Positions 12,811-25,600 of a DNA stretch of 64,000 nucleotides are shown here, piece after piece. The stretch's first letter is position 1. The number at the start of each line of letters is the position of its first letter. Below the pieces are notes generated by a model. It saw only the letters and a program-made list of their open reading frames with translations. It was not told the origin of the DNA and ran no database searches. The translations under genes were made by a program, and so were the position numbers. The stretch lies in assembly GCF_036370855.1 (NCBI RefSeq), contig NC_088099.1, positions 72,581,218-72,645,217 of the forward strand. Reading direction: 5' to 3'. The DNA comes from Dromaius novaehollandiae. Its lineage: Eukaryota; Chordata; Aves; Casuariiformes; Dromaiidae.

Positions 12811-15696
12811 AAAACACAGCCACACTTGTGCCAACAAAGAAGAGAATAAGCAGCCAAGGCTGGGGGAGGAAGCTGTTTCTTTGCAAGGCAATGCTATTTT
12901 ATGCACATTTAAAGTGACTGTGAACAATGGCCCATGCGTCCAAATGCGTCCAATAACCCATGGCTGGGTATATTTGTAACTTAGCTGAATCTTCTTTTTT
13001 GTCCTTGAGGAGATTTTCTACCTGTCTGCAATATATTTGTCCGCCATGTTCCTCTGATTTTTGCTTTTCTTTTGAGAATACATAAGTTTTGGTTATTACT
13101 AAAACTAGAAACATTATTCTGAAACATATTATTTGATACTTTCTTTTCTCCAGAAAGTATGAATTTAGGAAACTCTGTGAATGTTGGTTTTATTCAAAAT
13201 GCAGTCTCTATCAGCTGATACTTCTTTACGCCCCATTTCTGCTTTATAATTTTGTTTAATTTTGATTAGAAGTACAAATCTTTTTCTATAGATTTTTTTT
13301 TGTTAGAACTTCAGATGTGGAAAATTTTAAAGCCTCTGGAAAATTTAATACCTCTGATTTTTCTATAATGTAAGTGTCATCATTATAATATAAGAATATT
13401 TAAAAATTGTAAAATAGTTTATCTTCAACTTACCTCTTTAAGTTTTCTCTATCTGAAGACCAGATTAGTCCAATTCCTTTAATAATCCCATGCCTTTAGT
13501 TGAAGTAAATAATGCCTGCAATTCAAACAGATATTTCATTAAACAAAAGATAAACTCCTAATTTCACCTATTACATTTGCTGTAAGTTCTTATGCACAAT
13601 TACATATGGATGTGTAAATTCTTTTTCTCTTACTGCTTTTTGAAAAGTTTCATTGATATTTTGTTTCTTCTTTTTTGGAAAAAATACTATTTTGCTTTTT
13701 AAAAATAAACTCTTCAAATGTATTTATTATTCCATTGATTTTCTGTTTTGACAATTGACAGCTGATTAGATCCTTCTAGATAAGTAATTATAGGTTTTAG
13801 ATGACTTGTTTGCTTTCTCTATTTCCTTCTAACTAGAACTCCTAAAGCAGCTCAATTTATATCTCACTAAATGTACTTATTAATCTTAAAAAAATTTCAG
13901 AACCAATTGTTTTAAATTCCAGTGTTATTAAACGTGAAAGAGCCAATATAACTGCTTAGAAGGAACTTTTCCATTAAAATGTGCTTGCAAGCTTTACTGA
14001 TATGGGGCAATTCATTTACCTTGTTAATGCTCAAGTTTTTTTCTGGGGCTTATTTTTACATTCAGGGCAGAAATTTTGCCTAGATCTTTATCCTTTAGGT
14101 ATTCCAGCTGGGATATTTCAGTCTTCCCATCTTAATTACATCCTACAAACTCTTCAGAAGGTTTAAGCAAAAGTTTCTTTGACTTCATGTTTTTTACAGC
14201 TTGTCCAAATTTATTTGTGAATGCAACTAATTTATCCTTGATGATTTTTGTATTAACTTCATTGCTGTTCTTTGACTTGTTTAATTTCCTCAGATTAATG
14301 TGCTTGGGCATCATCCCAGGGGAACTACCATTTACTAATATTGCTTTCAATCCTCACTCTAGTGATGATCACAGAAAGCTTTTCCAGTTCCTTTGTCGTA
14401 ATGGCATTATTCTAACTGAGAGCTGACTATGCAGAAGGGTAAGGACAAATGATAGCTCACTTCTGTTACTTACATATGCTGTGACCTTTCCTACATCTGT
14501 CAAAGCAAGCTGATGCTCTTTGAAGACCTTCCCTCCTTTTTTAGATTTGTCTGAAAGGTAGCTATGCTGGTTACCTTCTGCATTCTTGGCTGATCGTTTC
14601 CTGACTATCGCTGGTTGCAGAATGCCTCCTTCAGTCTTTTAACGTGGATATTATGTAAGTTCCTTTGTTCCCAGCTTCACATTTTTTCTCTCTAAACCAT
14701 TTTAATCGTATGATCGTATTCTTGATTTCATTCTATATTACTCTAATACTTAAAAATAACCCCTGCAGCATAACTGTCCTGTTTTCTTTTTCACTGGTCT
14801 TAATTAAAACTCTGTCCTGAATTTTGCTCTTTACATATTCTGCATCTCCCCCAATCATTTCTTTTGGGAGTCCATGGACAACTCCTTTTTTCTTTGATTC
14901 AATCAAAAAAGGCCTCATTTGCTTACTATTTCTTTTATCCTATTCTAACTAGTTTGCAACCCTACACAAAGGGAAAAACCCAGGACTGTTTGTTCCAGAT
15001 AACCCAACCTAAATCAGCAGCATATGCCAGAAATGTTGGCTTTATCTTAAAGATTTCCCCCTCCACTAGCCAGCAGCTAGCGTTTCCCAGCTGTAAACTC
15101 AATATCAACAACGTTGGTCAGGCTTCTTTTATGCAGAAAGGATGGCAAGCAGCAAGACGTCATTATTATTCAGCATCCTTCTGTCCAGAGCAAGGCCTCT
15201 ACAGTAGTTGACAGCCCCTGTGTTAGTTGTGACGTGTCATTTTTATTAGCATCTAGGCTTGGGCCTACAGTAGGCAAAATCAGAAATACCTCATAGCTGG
15301 CATTCCCCATTTTATGTATGTGCCTGTCTGGTAGTGACCAGACTTTTTCCACATCCTTAGCATCAAAGTTGTTTGCATTCATCACTCAGCAGTGCTGGTG
15401 AGCACCACCTGGCATTGCAGACCAGGCTTAGTCCCTGTCTGGGAGTGACCAGAGTCCTTTGCTGGTTGTCTTGAAAAGCCTCCAAAACCAAGTGATAGTG
15501 CAGTAAAAAATATCTGTAAAATTCACAGAAAAATGACAGCTCAATACTAGTGTTTAAGATCCCTGACGATTTTGAGAAAAGTGCAATGTTTTCTTCAGCT
15601 TAAAATAAATTATAAAGTTTAGACCAAATGCCACATTTTTTTTCCCACAGTTCTATCGAGTCATGAAACGGACTGTCCATTATCCCAGTAACAAAT

Positions 15697-15709
15697 GGGG
15701 GGGGGGGGG
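15697..15709. repeat. G13 homopolymer
   Basis: Thirteen consecutive G residues lie about 450 bases upstream of the GALNT12 start codon. It is a simple-sequence tract and could form G-rich structure in single strands. Confidence 0.9.
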
Positions 15710-15849
15710 AGACATTTGTCTTTTATATTTCTAACGAGGTCACATTGGTTGCAATTTTTTTTTTCCAACCAAGAACACTGTTTTCCTCAATGAAAGAGGA
15801 GCTTGTCATTAAATCCCACGGCTGCTGGACTCATTTTCTGTTTATTTTG

Positions 15850-16600
15850 AGAGCACGCACTGTTCCACCGGCGCCAGGAGGCTGCAGCCCGGCTTGGTAG
15901 GGACTCACTTCCTGCAGCCCGAAGCCCTCGCGCCGCCCGCCCCAGACTGGTGCCGGCAGGACTGCGCCCCCTGCCCCACGGGCTGGCTGCCGGCGCGGCG
16001 GCCGCCGGGAGGGAGGAGCCCGCGGCGGCGCCGGGCGCGCTTCCTGGAGGGGGGGGCGGGGGTGGCGCCGGCTCAGTAGTGCGCCTTGTGCAGGCTTGGG
16101 AAAACTTTGCGAAGCTCCCCTGGGGCGCGTGTCTCCGCGTTCGCAGCTACCTGCGGGCATGGGCAGCCGCGTGGGGCGCGGCGTGTGCTGGGGCAAGCGG
16201 GGCCGCGGCCCCCGCGGCGGGGGCGCGCTGCTGGCGCTGGGGCTGCTGGCGGCCGTGGGCTTCCTGGCGTGGCGGCACGGCCCCCCGCCCCGCGCCGCCC
16301 CGCCGCCGCCCGCCGACGCGGCGCGGCTGCGGAGACCCGTGTACGAGAAGCCCGCCCCAGAGCCCGGGGCGCTGGGGGAGCTGGGCCGCGCTGTGCGCCT
16401 GGAGCTGAGTCCGGCGGAGCTGCGGCGCCAGGAGGAGAGCATCGGCCGCCACCAGATTAACATCTACCTGAGCGACCTCATCTCGCTGCACCGCCGCCTG
16501 CCCGAGCGCTGGAACCCGCTGTGAGTACCGCGCCCGGCCGCGGAGCCCAGCCGCGCCCGCCGGAGCCGCCCCGGCGCCGTGCCGCTTCCACCTGCCGCTT
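15850..16600 (+). promoter_or_regulatory. CpG island and promoter of GALNT12
   Basis: Dense CG dinucleotides begin near 15850 and fade in early intron 1. A GC box, GGGGGCGGGG, lies at about 16052-16062, roughly 100 bases before the start codon, consistent with Sp1-type binding. No TATA box is evident close by. The transcription start cannot be fixed from sequence alone. Confidence 0.8.
16159..16520 (+). CDS. GALNT12: GALNT12 coding exon 1
   Basis: This exon encodes residues 1-120 plus two bases of Leu121. It begins [20 protein letters not shown], a basic cytosolic tail, then the hydrophobic signal anchor [16 protein letters not shown] (23-38), which gives type II topology. A Pro/Ala-rich stem follows, then the conserved [20 protein letters not shown]. 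The start is the first ATG in this frame in the exon; upstream in-frame codons include no ATG. The N-terminal 80 residues are poorly conserved with mammals, as expected for tail and stem. The donor is CT|GTGAGT at 16520/16521. Confidence 0.95.
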
Positions 16601-19600
16601 TTAGGATACCGTATTTGCCCACAGGATCAGACCTGTGCCATTTCACCTGGCTTCTGCCCTTCTAAAGGGCAGAAAAGTGAACACGTTGATGGTGGGTGTG
16701 TTTGTGTACCTGGGAGAGGCTGATTACCTCCACTAGCGCCACCAGTCTTTCGCCCTTTATAAGTGGTAGCATCCTGCAGTGTTTCTCCCGCTGCTGTCCC
16801 CTGCATTGATCGCTGATTAGGGCGATTTAGGCAGCATACCTTTAAAATCACCTCCACCTTTACAAATGTTATGCTTCCTAAACTTTAGCTTTGTGCTGTA
16901 CTAGGAGTAAAACATCTCCTGCCACACTGTATGAAGCAAATTGTTTTGACAGCAAGAGTATTCAAATACAGATTTACCAAGACTATGCTGCTTTCACATA
17001 ATGTAGAAGTGTCCCCATAGGTGCATAGCCACCTTCTAAACTGGGGCTTCACCTGTTTCTGGATAATCTGCTCCTGGGACAATTGACCAAGAATGTTGGC
17101 ATCAGCAATTTTAAAATAAGGATTAGGTGCTATTGGATGAAATGGTTTCAGTTCAGGCAGTCAGCAGGTCACTGGAGTCTTGGTGGCTGTGCTGTGCAGC
17201 AGGTCTGAGTGTATGATCGGTTCTGGCCTACTACCCTGCTTTGTTCAGTCATTCCTCTCAGAGTGGGCTGTCCTGTTAACTAAACAGCCAGCTGGTGAGA
17301 AGAAAAATCTTAAACTAAGAGTAGAGTTGACCAATTATGGGTATGTGTCTCTAGCTGAACGGGAAAGTACCATGGCTGCTCTGAACTCCTCAAAGTCCTT
17401 CCCTCTGTTTCACTGGGACTTAGCTTCAGCCAGTTGTTCATTTTACGGCAGCAGGTTTGTATGGTAGCAAAGAACTATACAAGAAGCAAGGCTCTGTTGC
17501 TGCCATATGTTCACTTCTTCATTCCAATTTGGCTTGTCCAGCAGTTCACCCAATTCTGTGTATAGGTGCTGAATCTAAAACATGAATCCTATGGGAACTC
17601 TTAAAACTTTGCAATGGAAGTGCAGGGTCTTTTTATAGTAAATTTAAACCTGACAATAGGCTTGTTTTTCTCAGTTAGCTTTTATTCTCCCCTTGGAAGT
17701 GGTCTGTAGACTATAGGCTGAAAGGACTGTTCTTGCTGCATTTCTATAGGAAGAATTTAAATTATTTTAATGAATTCTTTGGACTCCTGCCATTTCTCTC
17801 AGACAGGATGTTGGAGGAAAAGGAAGATCATAGTTGGTGGAGCAGGGGATGTAATGGAGGGGGGAGATTCTTGAAAAGGAATTAATATAAGTAGGCAGAT
17901 GGATCTTGTTACAATGACACATCCTTTTCTGATTTGAATGTTTCAGCAAATGTTGAAATGACAAAATCTATCCAAACCAGATCCAAAAGAAGGACTGCAA
18001 AGCATCAGGGTAAATATAATCTCAGAGCTAATTGTGTTCTGAAATAGGATTGCATTGTACTGCTTTAGTACCTGCTGATACACTGAAGTGCTTCATGCCT
18101 TTCCACACAGTTAAATCTAAATTGTAGCAGAAATATACAGCATCTGTCCAGCTCACAGAGCATGTGTAAAAAAGCTCCCCAAAGACAATTTTGCAATAAA
18201 GTTGTTACTGCCTCTCTGACAAAGGAAGATTGTGTAAGATACCTAAGTCAAAAAATGACTGAAAAAGGTCAGCAAGCCTGTACTGATAGAAAATTTGCTG
18301 TTTGGGGCTTCAGTGTACGATTAGAGGCTGTATGACAAATCTAGGAAAAATATGATTTAAAGTCTTTATTCTAAGGTTGGTAACGCTTGACCATTTGTGA
18401 TCCCTCACACATATTAGGGAAAGTGACTACGATCGTAGGAAACAAATAGTAATGGGAGGCTTCAACTCTCCTTGCAAATGATGCAAAAGTTAAATTTTTA
18501 GATGTGAGCCATGAAACCACTTTAGTACCTGAAGACCAGAAGGTGACAAATATATCAGGTTTTAAATGGAGAACCAGAGAACTAAGCCTCAGATCTGTTC
18601 CAGGCAAGCTGTTTAGAAACTATAGTGAGGCACTGAATTAGTAATATATAGATAGGTATGATCTATTGAGAAAGAGTCAACATGGCTTTTGTCGAGTATG
18701 TCACTTTTCTCAAACCTGTTGGAGTTCTTTGAAGGAGATAACAAATATATGGATAAGGAAGATGTAGTGTGTTAGGATTTCTAAAGGCTTTTGATGAGTT
18801 CCCTAAGCAGCTGTGAAACAAGGTGGAAATTCCTTGCATTTTTAAATAACTGATTAAAAGCTGGGAGGGACGCAGTTGTTTTTCTTACAGTGGAGGAGGG
18901 TCACTGCTGAAGTTCCACAGAAATCTGTGTTGACCTAGTGCTGTTCAGCTTATAGTATGACTTTCATAAATAAATGACTAATTTACGGCTCTTCAGCCTG
19001 GAAGAGTCACAGGACACCAAGGAGGGTATGTGGTCAAACCCTGTAAAATCACGAGGAGCACGGAGATGGTGAAAAGGGCTCAACTGTTCTCCTCTTTTCT
19101 AGGAGAGGAATTCTGGGGAATCAAATGAAACTACTGCTTTGCATGTTCAAAACTAACATCAGGATCAGTTCTTCTCGTAAAGTGTGGTTAAGTTGTAGAA
19201 GTACTTGATGCAGGGCTTTCTAAGGATTCAGAGTTTGTGTAGGCTGCAGGGAAGCTGGATGGGTTAATGGAAGAGGAATCCTTTGACAGTGGCTAAATAC
19301 AGGGTGAGGAACCACCTCGGGCTCAGGAAGTCCTTGAACTAAATATTGCTGGAGACAAGGGTTGAGTGCTGGGGGGACTATCTGTACATCTTGCCCTGTT
19401 CTGATATCTTTTCCCAGGCAGTTACTAGTAACTGCTGAGGGACTTCTGATTCACTCTTGCTGAGGCACCGCAATACCTATTTGATGCATGAAGTGGATGG
19501 AACAAATTCCTTTCCTTTCTTCTTCCAAAAATTCACTTACTGTAAAGTATAAGGAAGTCCTTCTACGATAAAACTCACATCAAGGATTCATCAAGTGTTA

Positions 19601-22600
19601 GCAGATACTGTGCTTGGAGATGGCATACTAGACTATGGGATTTGGTCTGATTCAGCATGTTATTCTCTGTATGTGGAGGTGAGGCTTGAAATTTTAGATC
19701 GCAGGAAAATGAGAGGAAAGGAAAAAGAGAGAAAAATAGCCAGCTTCCCAGCCACTCTGAGGCCCCACTGCTTCTCTTATCCTCAGTGTTCTCACACATT
19801 CATCAGTGACCTGCTTATGGGTATAGGATGTTGCTTTATCAGAACCGATGACAAAAGATTTTCCCACTGCTACATGTTGTACAACCTGGATCTGCTTATC
19901 AGGCCAGGAATGTGGCAATAATTTTTCACTAATAAAAGTTAGAAGAAGGATATGAGAGTGTCTACTGTTGTCTGGTAATAATGTGGGGGAAGAGAATAAT
20001 AGTCTAACTGAGACTAGTTCCCAAAATAATGTGTTGTTAATAATGTGTTCACTACATTTGACTATGAATTCTATATAGGTATCATTTACTTTATTATAAC
20101 ATTTTTTTCAATTTCAGATGTTTCTCCTAGTAATATATTCCTAGAGATACAAATGTTCAGAAGTCCTTTAGCCCTTTTGTGAACATGCAGCCATGTTATT
20201 CCGAGAATTGATCCTGTTCCTATTGAAATAGAGAGTTGGAGTATTTGATGACTTCTGTGATTTCTTCAGACAGTTACTTTTTCCTGTAACTGTCATGATT
20301 TCAAGTCAACAACTGATAATACTGTGTTTCATCACAGACAGAAACTTCTTAGTGTTAATCATGGCTAGAATTGTTTATCTTCATTACTGAACTGTAAAAA
20401 AAAAAAAAAACCCTGCTCACAAGCATTGTACCTGCTTTTAGACTTTCTACCATTTTGGGGCGTGATATTTCTCACAAAAGGGGTGCATTGCGCATTTATT
20501 TCAGGGATGGTTTCTGTAAGATCACACTAGCCTTTTGGCTGTCTCCTGTTAGTAGAAAAACAAGGCAGGGACAGGCAACTTTATGCCAACTCAGGATTTT
20601 CATGCACTCATCATTTTATGCTGTCTTTCATAGTAGAAGCCTGAATCAGGCCTTGATTCACTGCTCCCAAGCAAATGGATTGGTTAATCTTTTCTGTCTT
20701 TCCTTACCTAGCAAATGGTTTTGAATAGCCATGAAAAACCTGAAAAAATTAATGTGGGTCTGCATAGTAATTAGTAGCTGGAGAAGAAGTTTTAGAGGTT
20801 CTTTAATTCTATATAATTTTCTGGATTTCGGAGCAAGATCTTGTTTAATTTTTTATTTATATACAACTTCTTTATCATCATCACTTACACCTGTAGTATC
20901 ATATTCTATTTTGAGATGTTGTGTTTGAGTTTAGAGCAATAATCTTGTGCTAAGATCTTTCCAACTTGTGAAAATGTTCTTCCATCTGTTCCCTGGTTTG
21001 AGTGGGATTCTCTTACAGTCTTCTTTGGTGACATGGGTTTTTTTTGTTTTGTTTTTTTCCACATGGTAAACACAAAACTGTATAATATGCTCATCCAGTC
21101 ATATTCCGTTAGTAAATTCCCAGAATAGTCCTCCCAACAAGGTTCTGCTCCATTTTCTACTCCGAAAATCACAGCATCTCGTTTTGGTGTGCAAACTGCC
21201 CCTGTAAGCAGTGTAAGGTTGTGACCTGATGTAATAGTACCGCACATGGCGCGGCAGCCTTGTGCTTCCTCTCCAGTACTGCTGTACTGAGACTGTGACT
21301 GCATCGATAAGCTCCGCTTTTGTCTGTTATCTAAGCTAAATTAACTGAAGTGACTTTCTTACCATCTGTATAGTAAATGTGAACTCTCTGGAGTGCTTGT
21401 TTGCAGAAGTTTGTATAAACTTGTCAGTGTGTCCTTCCCCTGTAAATGCAAAACTGCAAAAATGCAAAATTATCCGTACCCACAGTGCAGCCTAATGTAG
21501 GCATTCCCATTTCTTGCATTTGTTCAGAGTCCAAAAGATACATCCCTTCTCTATTTATGAGCAAATATTTTGCATAAAACACTGTTGTATTGTTGTATGC
21601 TTTTAATGTCTTCCTAATGCTGTGGCCACTTTTTTCTTTTTTTTTTTTCTTGTTTTCTAGATTTTGGGGGGATGCTGATCAGTAGTAACTACATCAATCA
21701 TAATGCCTTTTATTCATTACTTTATTAGTGCCAGATCTCTCTGCTGTTATAAACATGCTTTGGACCTGCAGAACAGTCTGTGTCTCGTTCCTTCCTCATA
21801 TAGTTAAGTGGAGGGTTAAAACCTCTGCAGCATTATTTTTTTTATAAGCAGGCTTGGTTTTTTTGGCGGTACAGAATGCAGCAATGCTTCCACAATTGCC
21901 TTGATGCTTTGAGGATATTTTATCTTTTTTGATACGCTGTTTCCTGTCTCCTGTAAGAATGTCATTTTTTTGTCATTACACATAGTTTAACCCCCAAATG
22001 TTCTTCAGAAGAGCTTATATCATTGAAATAGACTATTTTTTGACATTTTCTGTAAAGGCCTCGTAGAGAGCCTCAGCTTCCTCTGACCTTTAAAGATGAA
22101 TGTTTAGTTTTGGTTGGTTTCATTTTTAACCTGATGCGATTCCCAAATCCCTGCTAATAGAGCATAAATTATGATTTATTTTCTTTCCTTTTTTTTTTTT
22201 TTTTTTTAAACAGTGCTTTTACTGTACATGGTCGTCTCTAAGGACCACGTGCATCCACACCCTACTAGTGGTGATGGTAACAATAATTTCCTTCAGCTGT
22301 TGTGTTACTTTGCAAAGTATTTTTCTTGTGCTGGCTCAAGCTACTATCTTCAAAAACAAAAAAAAATCTGTAAGTAGATATATGAAATAATGTTCTATAG
22401 AAGGCACACTGAGCAAATGATGCCACTTTTTCAAATTAATAAAATAAAAAAATAAAATAAAATAATGCAGTTCAGAAATTACAGCACCTTGCTGTTCTCT
22501 GCTGTGCTAATCACATGAGGACCTGCCTTGCATAAACCTCAGCACCTGTTTCTGTAATGTGTGGCTATGTGTGGGATAGGCAGGTGTGCAAAACCTGGCA

Positions 22601-25600
22601 TGGTCTTTGCATGCCATGGTCAGGTAAGTCCTTTTTTTTATGCAGGATGTACTGACAGTTATTTCAAGTTACTTCTGTGTGAGGAAAATATAAATGGTTA
22701 GCATGAAAAGTTGGGTAGTGTTTGGAGGAGATAAGCATAATCTGCTTTATCGTGTTCTTTAATTTCATTGAAAGTGTCTGATTTATGTATCCTGGATTTT
22801 GATGTAATAGGGCTGTGTAGCTTTTGTCTCACAAATGGATTTTATCCATAGGTTGCCCTTTGTCAGGGAGAAGTGAGGAATGGCTGTACAACTAGCAAAT
22901 TCAGCCCAGGGTAGCCAATGCAGCCTCTGTAATTGCATTTTGGCTCAGGAACCAGCGTTGTGCCTCGTGTCACGTTACTGTGGTTGGGACAATTGTGGAT
23001 GAGCCTCCTGAACCCTAAGCAGCCGCTGGGAGCGGGAGAGGGGAGGATGCAGGGGGAGAAGAACATGCTAGCCCAGCCTTGTCTTCTGCCATGGCTTTTC
23101 GGAGAGGAGGGTAAAGATCAGGAGAGATTTTCTGTTGAGTAAAGAGGCCTGGCAGACCCTCAAGTTCACATTGCCACCTCTGCAGTTTGGCGAGTGGGGA
23201 GTGAAGAAGATAAAAATTGGAGTCAGACACCTGTGGCTGTTGGAACAGATCCGGATCAGCCCTATTTGCTTATAGCCCACAAAGTGCCCCACTTAAACAC
23301 ACTTTTTTCTAAAGTGGCATCCAGTGTTTAATTCAATGTTTTAATTGTATTCAGATTAGAAAAAAAATTGTTTTCTGAGTCAATTTTGCTCACTGTGAGC
23401 AAAACCAGAAAGCCTGGTTCCTAACAGGGGGCTGCTTGAAATGCAGCCTAAAGCACTATTCTCGGACTGTTCATAGGTGATGCTGTGGTGATGTACATAC
23501 AGCAGTAGCACATGAGCAATCACATAAATCCCACTTAGTCACGTATAGCAATAACACATGCTGTTTTGAGCTTCTTGAGAATAGCTACAGAATCTGGAAC
23601 TTGCCCGTGTTTGGGGGCATTCATAATAAGAACTGAAAAAAAAATTCAGCAGTCCAGAACAGTTGTGTTCTTGTGGATTGCTGAGAAAAAGGGTAGCATC
23701 TTGATTTTTACGAAACACCCTTTTTTAATTAAAAATGTTAAAATACATTATTTTTAAAAGTGGTATGTGCCTCTATATAATGCTAAATAATTTATGAATA
23801 GATGTATTCTTAACAAATCTTTTGAAAACTCACAGAATATTTCATAATTTTTCTTAAAATGCAAATAAGTGGACATATAGAACGTAATGTTTAGAGGTTA
23901 AAAAGTTATTTTCTCTTGCCATATCATTGTTGCAGCTGTGGTGAAAGTCTTGCACAAAAGTATGTCAGCAACCATTTTTAATCAACTCATGGCAGTGTGC
24001 CTGAAGTACACACACGTTCATGCTCTCTCTCCCTCTGCCTGTGTACAGATACACGTCCCTGAGAGATACAGCTTCTTAAAATGAAATAGAGTGATTTCAT
24101 TAATTGACACAAATATTCTTCAAAATACCTCATGTAGTTTTGTTTAGGCATTTCCTGATTGGTGTCTCCATAGTTTCTAATAAATAACCTACTCTAAAAG
24201 CTGCAAACACAAAATTTTGCAGTGTAGTAAATTCCAGAGTTAAATTATTAAACTTGTCAACCTTATAGTCTCAGTTAGACTGTAATTTACAAATGCAATG
24301 TACCAACATAAAACCAACCCCCCGCAAGAATTTTGATGAGTATGATGATATACCTTTGCATACATTGTTTTGGTTTTCGTTTTATGAAGTTAAATGCTGG
24401 AGTAGATGCTGTAACAGAAGGATCTGGGAAAGATGGTACACAGTGAACACACTTTTAAATTTATGTTCACTGATGACAAGGCATACATTAATATTCGTAT
24501 CTCTCTCTCCCTGTCTATGCATTTAAAGATTCATGGCTGAATTCAGTTAGAATTTTTTAAATTGAGGTGTTTGCTTTATTATAAATTGATAAAGCCATTG
24601 TTTTGGCATTTTCTTGTTTTTATATCCCTCTTCTAAGCCGCAAACAATGCCTTTGGGCTCTCTGTAGTTCAGCAGGAGAATTCCTGGAACATCCATCTGC
24701 TATGAACACGAGGGTTTGAAGGGAAGCAAGGAAGATGCAGAAGTAGGCTGCTGCTGGGCCAGGACCATGGATCCAGCCACTCCCTGGGAAATTTTGGGGG
24801 CAGTTCTGGCTGCCTTTTCCCTGATCGCAGCTGTGCTGTGCACAGGGACTCTGCTTGTGCATTTTGTCCTGGGGCTGCAAGACCAGGAGCAGTGGGAGAG
24901 CAGTGACTGAGAAGGTATTGCCCCATCGCTTAGTGTCACCTCCTTCAGTGCCTTTCAGTGAAATCCAAGTCCTTCTTGGAACTTACGTATAACTTATATA
25001 TATAAACTAAGATTTATAAATATAAGCAAGTAAAGTCAAGTTGCTGTAGTTGAAGAAGAAAATTATAGCAGTGAAGGAATGTATCAGACTTAAAATGACA
25101 GTGCTTTCTCATTTATTTTGCGTGCTTGGAAATGCCACAGTGATTGGCAACCCCTCAAAACCAGATCTCTTTTTCTTATGTCTACATTACGTTTTTGTGA
25201 AGCATTTGATAGTTATGATAACTAGGTTCAAGATCGGGTATCAGAGAACCAAGACTAGGAACCGAGAGTAGGTAGGTTCCTCTCACTTTAGCCATGGAAT
25301 AGTGAAGTGTCTGGTTTCTTATAGACAAGGGAGATGTGAGCCTAGCAAGGTCTATTTGCCTATCCTACATAAATGTCTCAAAGAGGGTGAGGTTGATCTC
25401 CATCTAGATTTGACTTTATGAACACACAGTCTCAATTAGCTGAAAGTAGATACCTAGCTTTTAGGGGCTAATGTGGGATGCAGTTAGTCTTGTCCTACCC
25501 TAAGCTAATCCCCTATCCTGGGAAAGGGAGGTGTTAGGCATCTTGAAGGTGGCATTAAAGAGCACCTTAGTCAGAAACTTAAAGTAGCTTGCAACATAGG

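Larger units (their letters stand above)
8741..15840. other. Intergenic region between ANKS6 and GALNT12
   Basis: About seven kilobases of AT-rich DNA separate the two divergent CpG islands. It contains a CR1 tail near 9735-9815, an A/T tandem tract near 12691-12810 and a G13 run at 15697-15709. Between about 13150 and 15480 the minus strand shows several adjacent Lys/Glu-rich frames that may be a decayed coding remnant of unknown origin. No intact gene was recognised. Distal regulatory elements for either gene could lie here but cannot be identified by eye. Confidence 0.6.

Noticed and set aside
15831..16463. 210-codon minus-strand open frame over GALNT12 exon 1
   Set aside because: Composition artefact of the CpG island, antisense to a well-supported exon.
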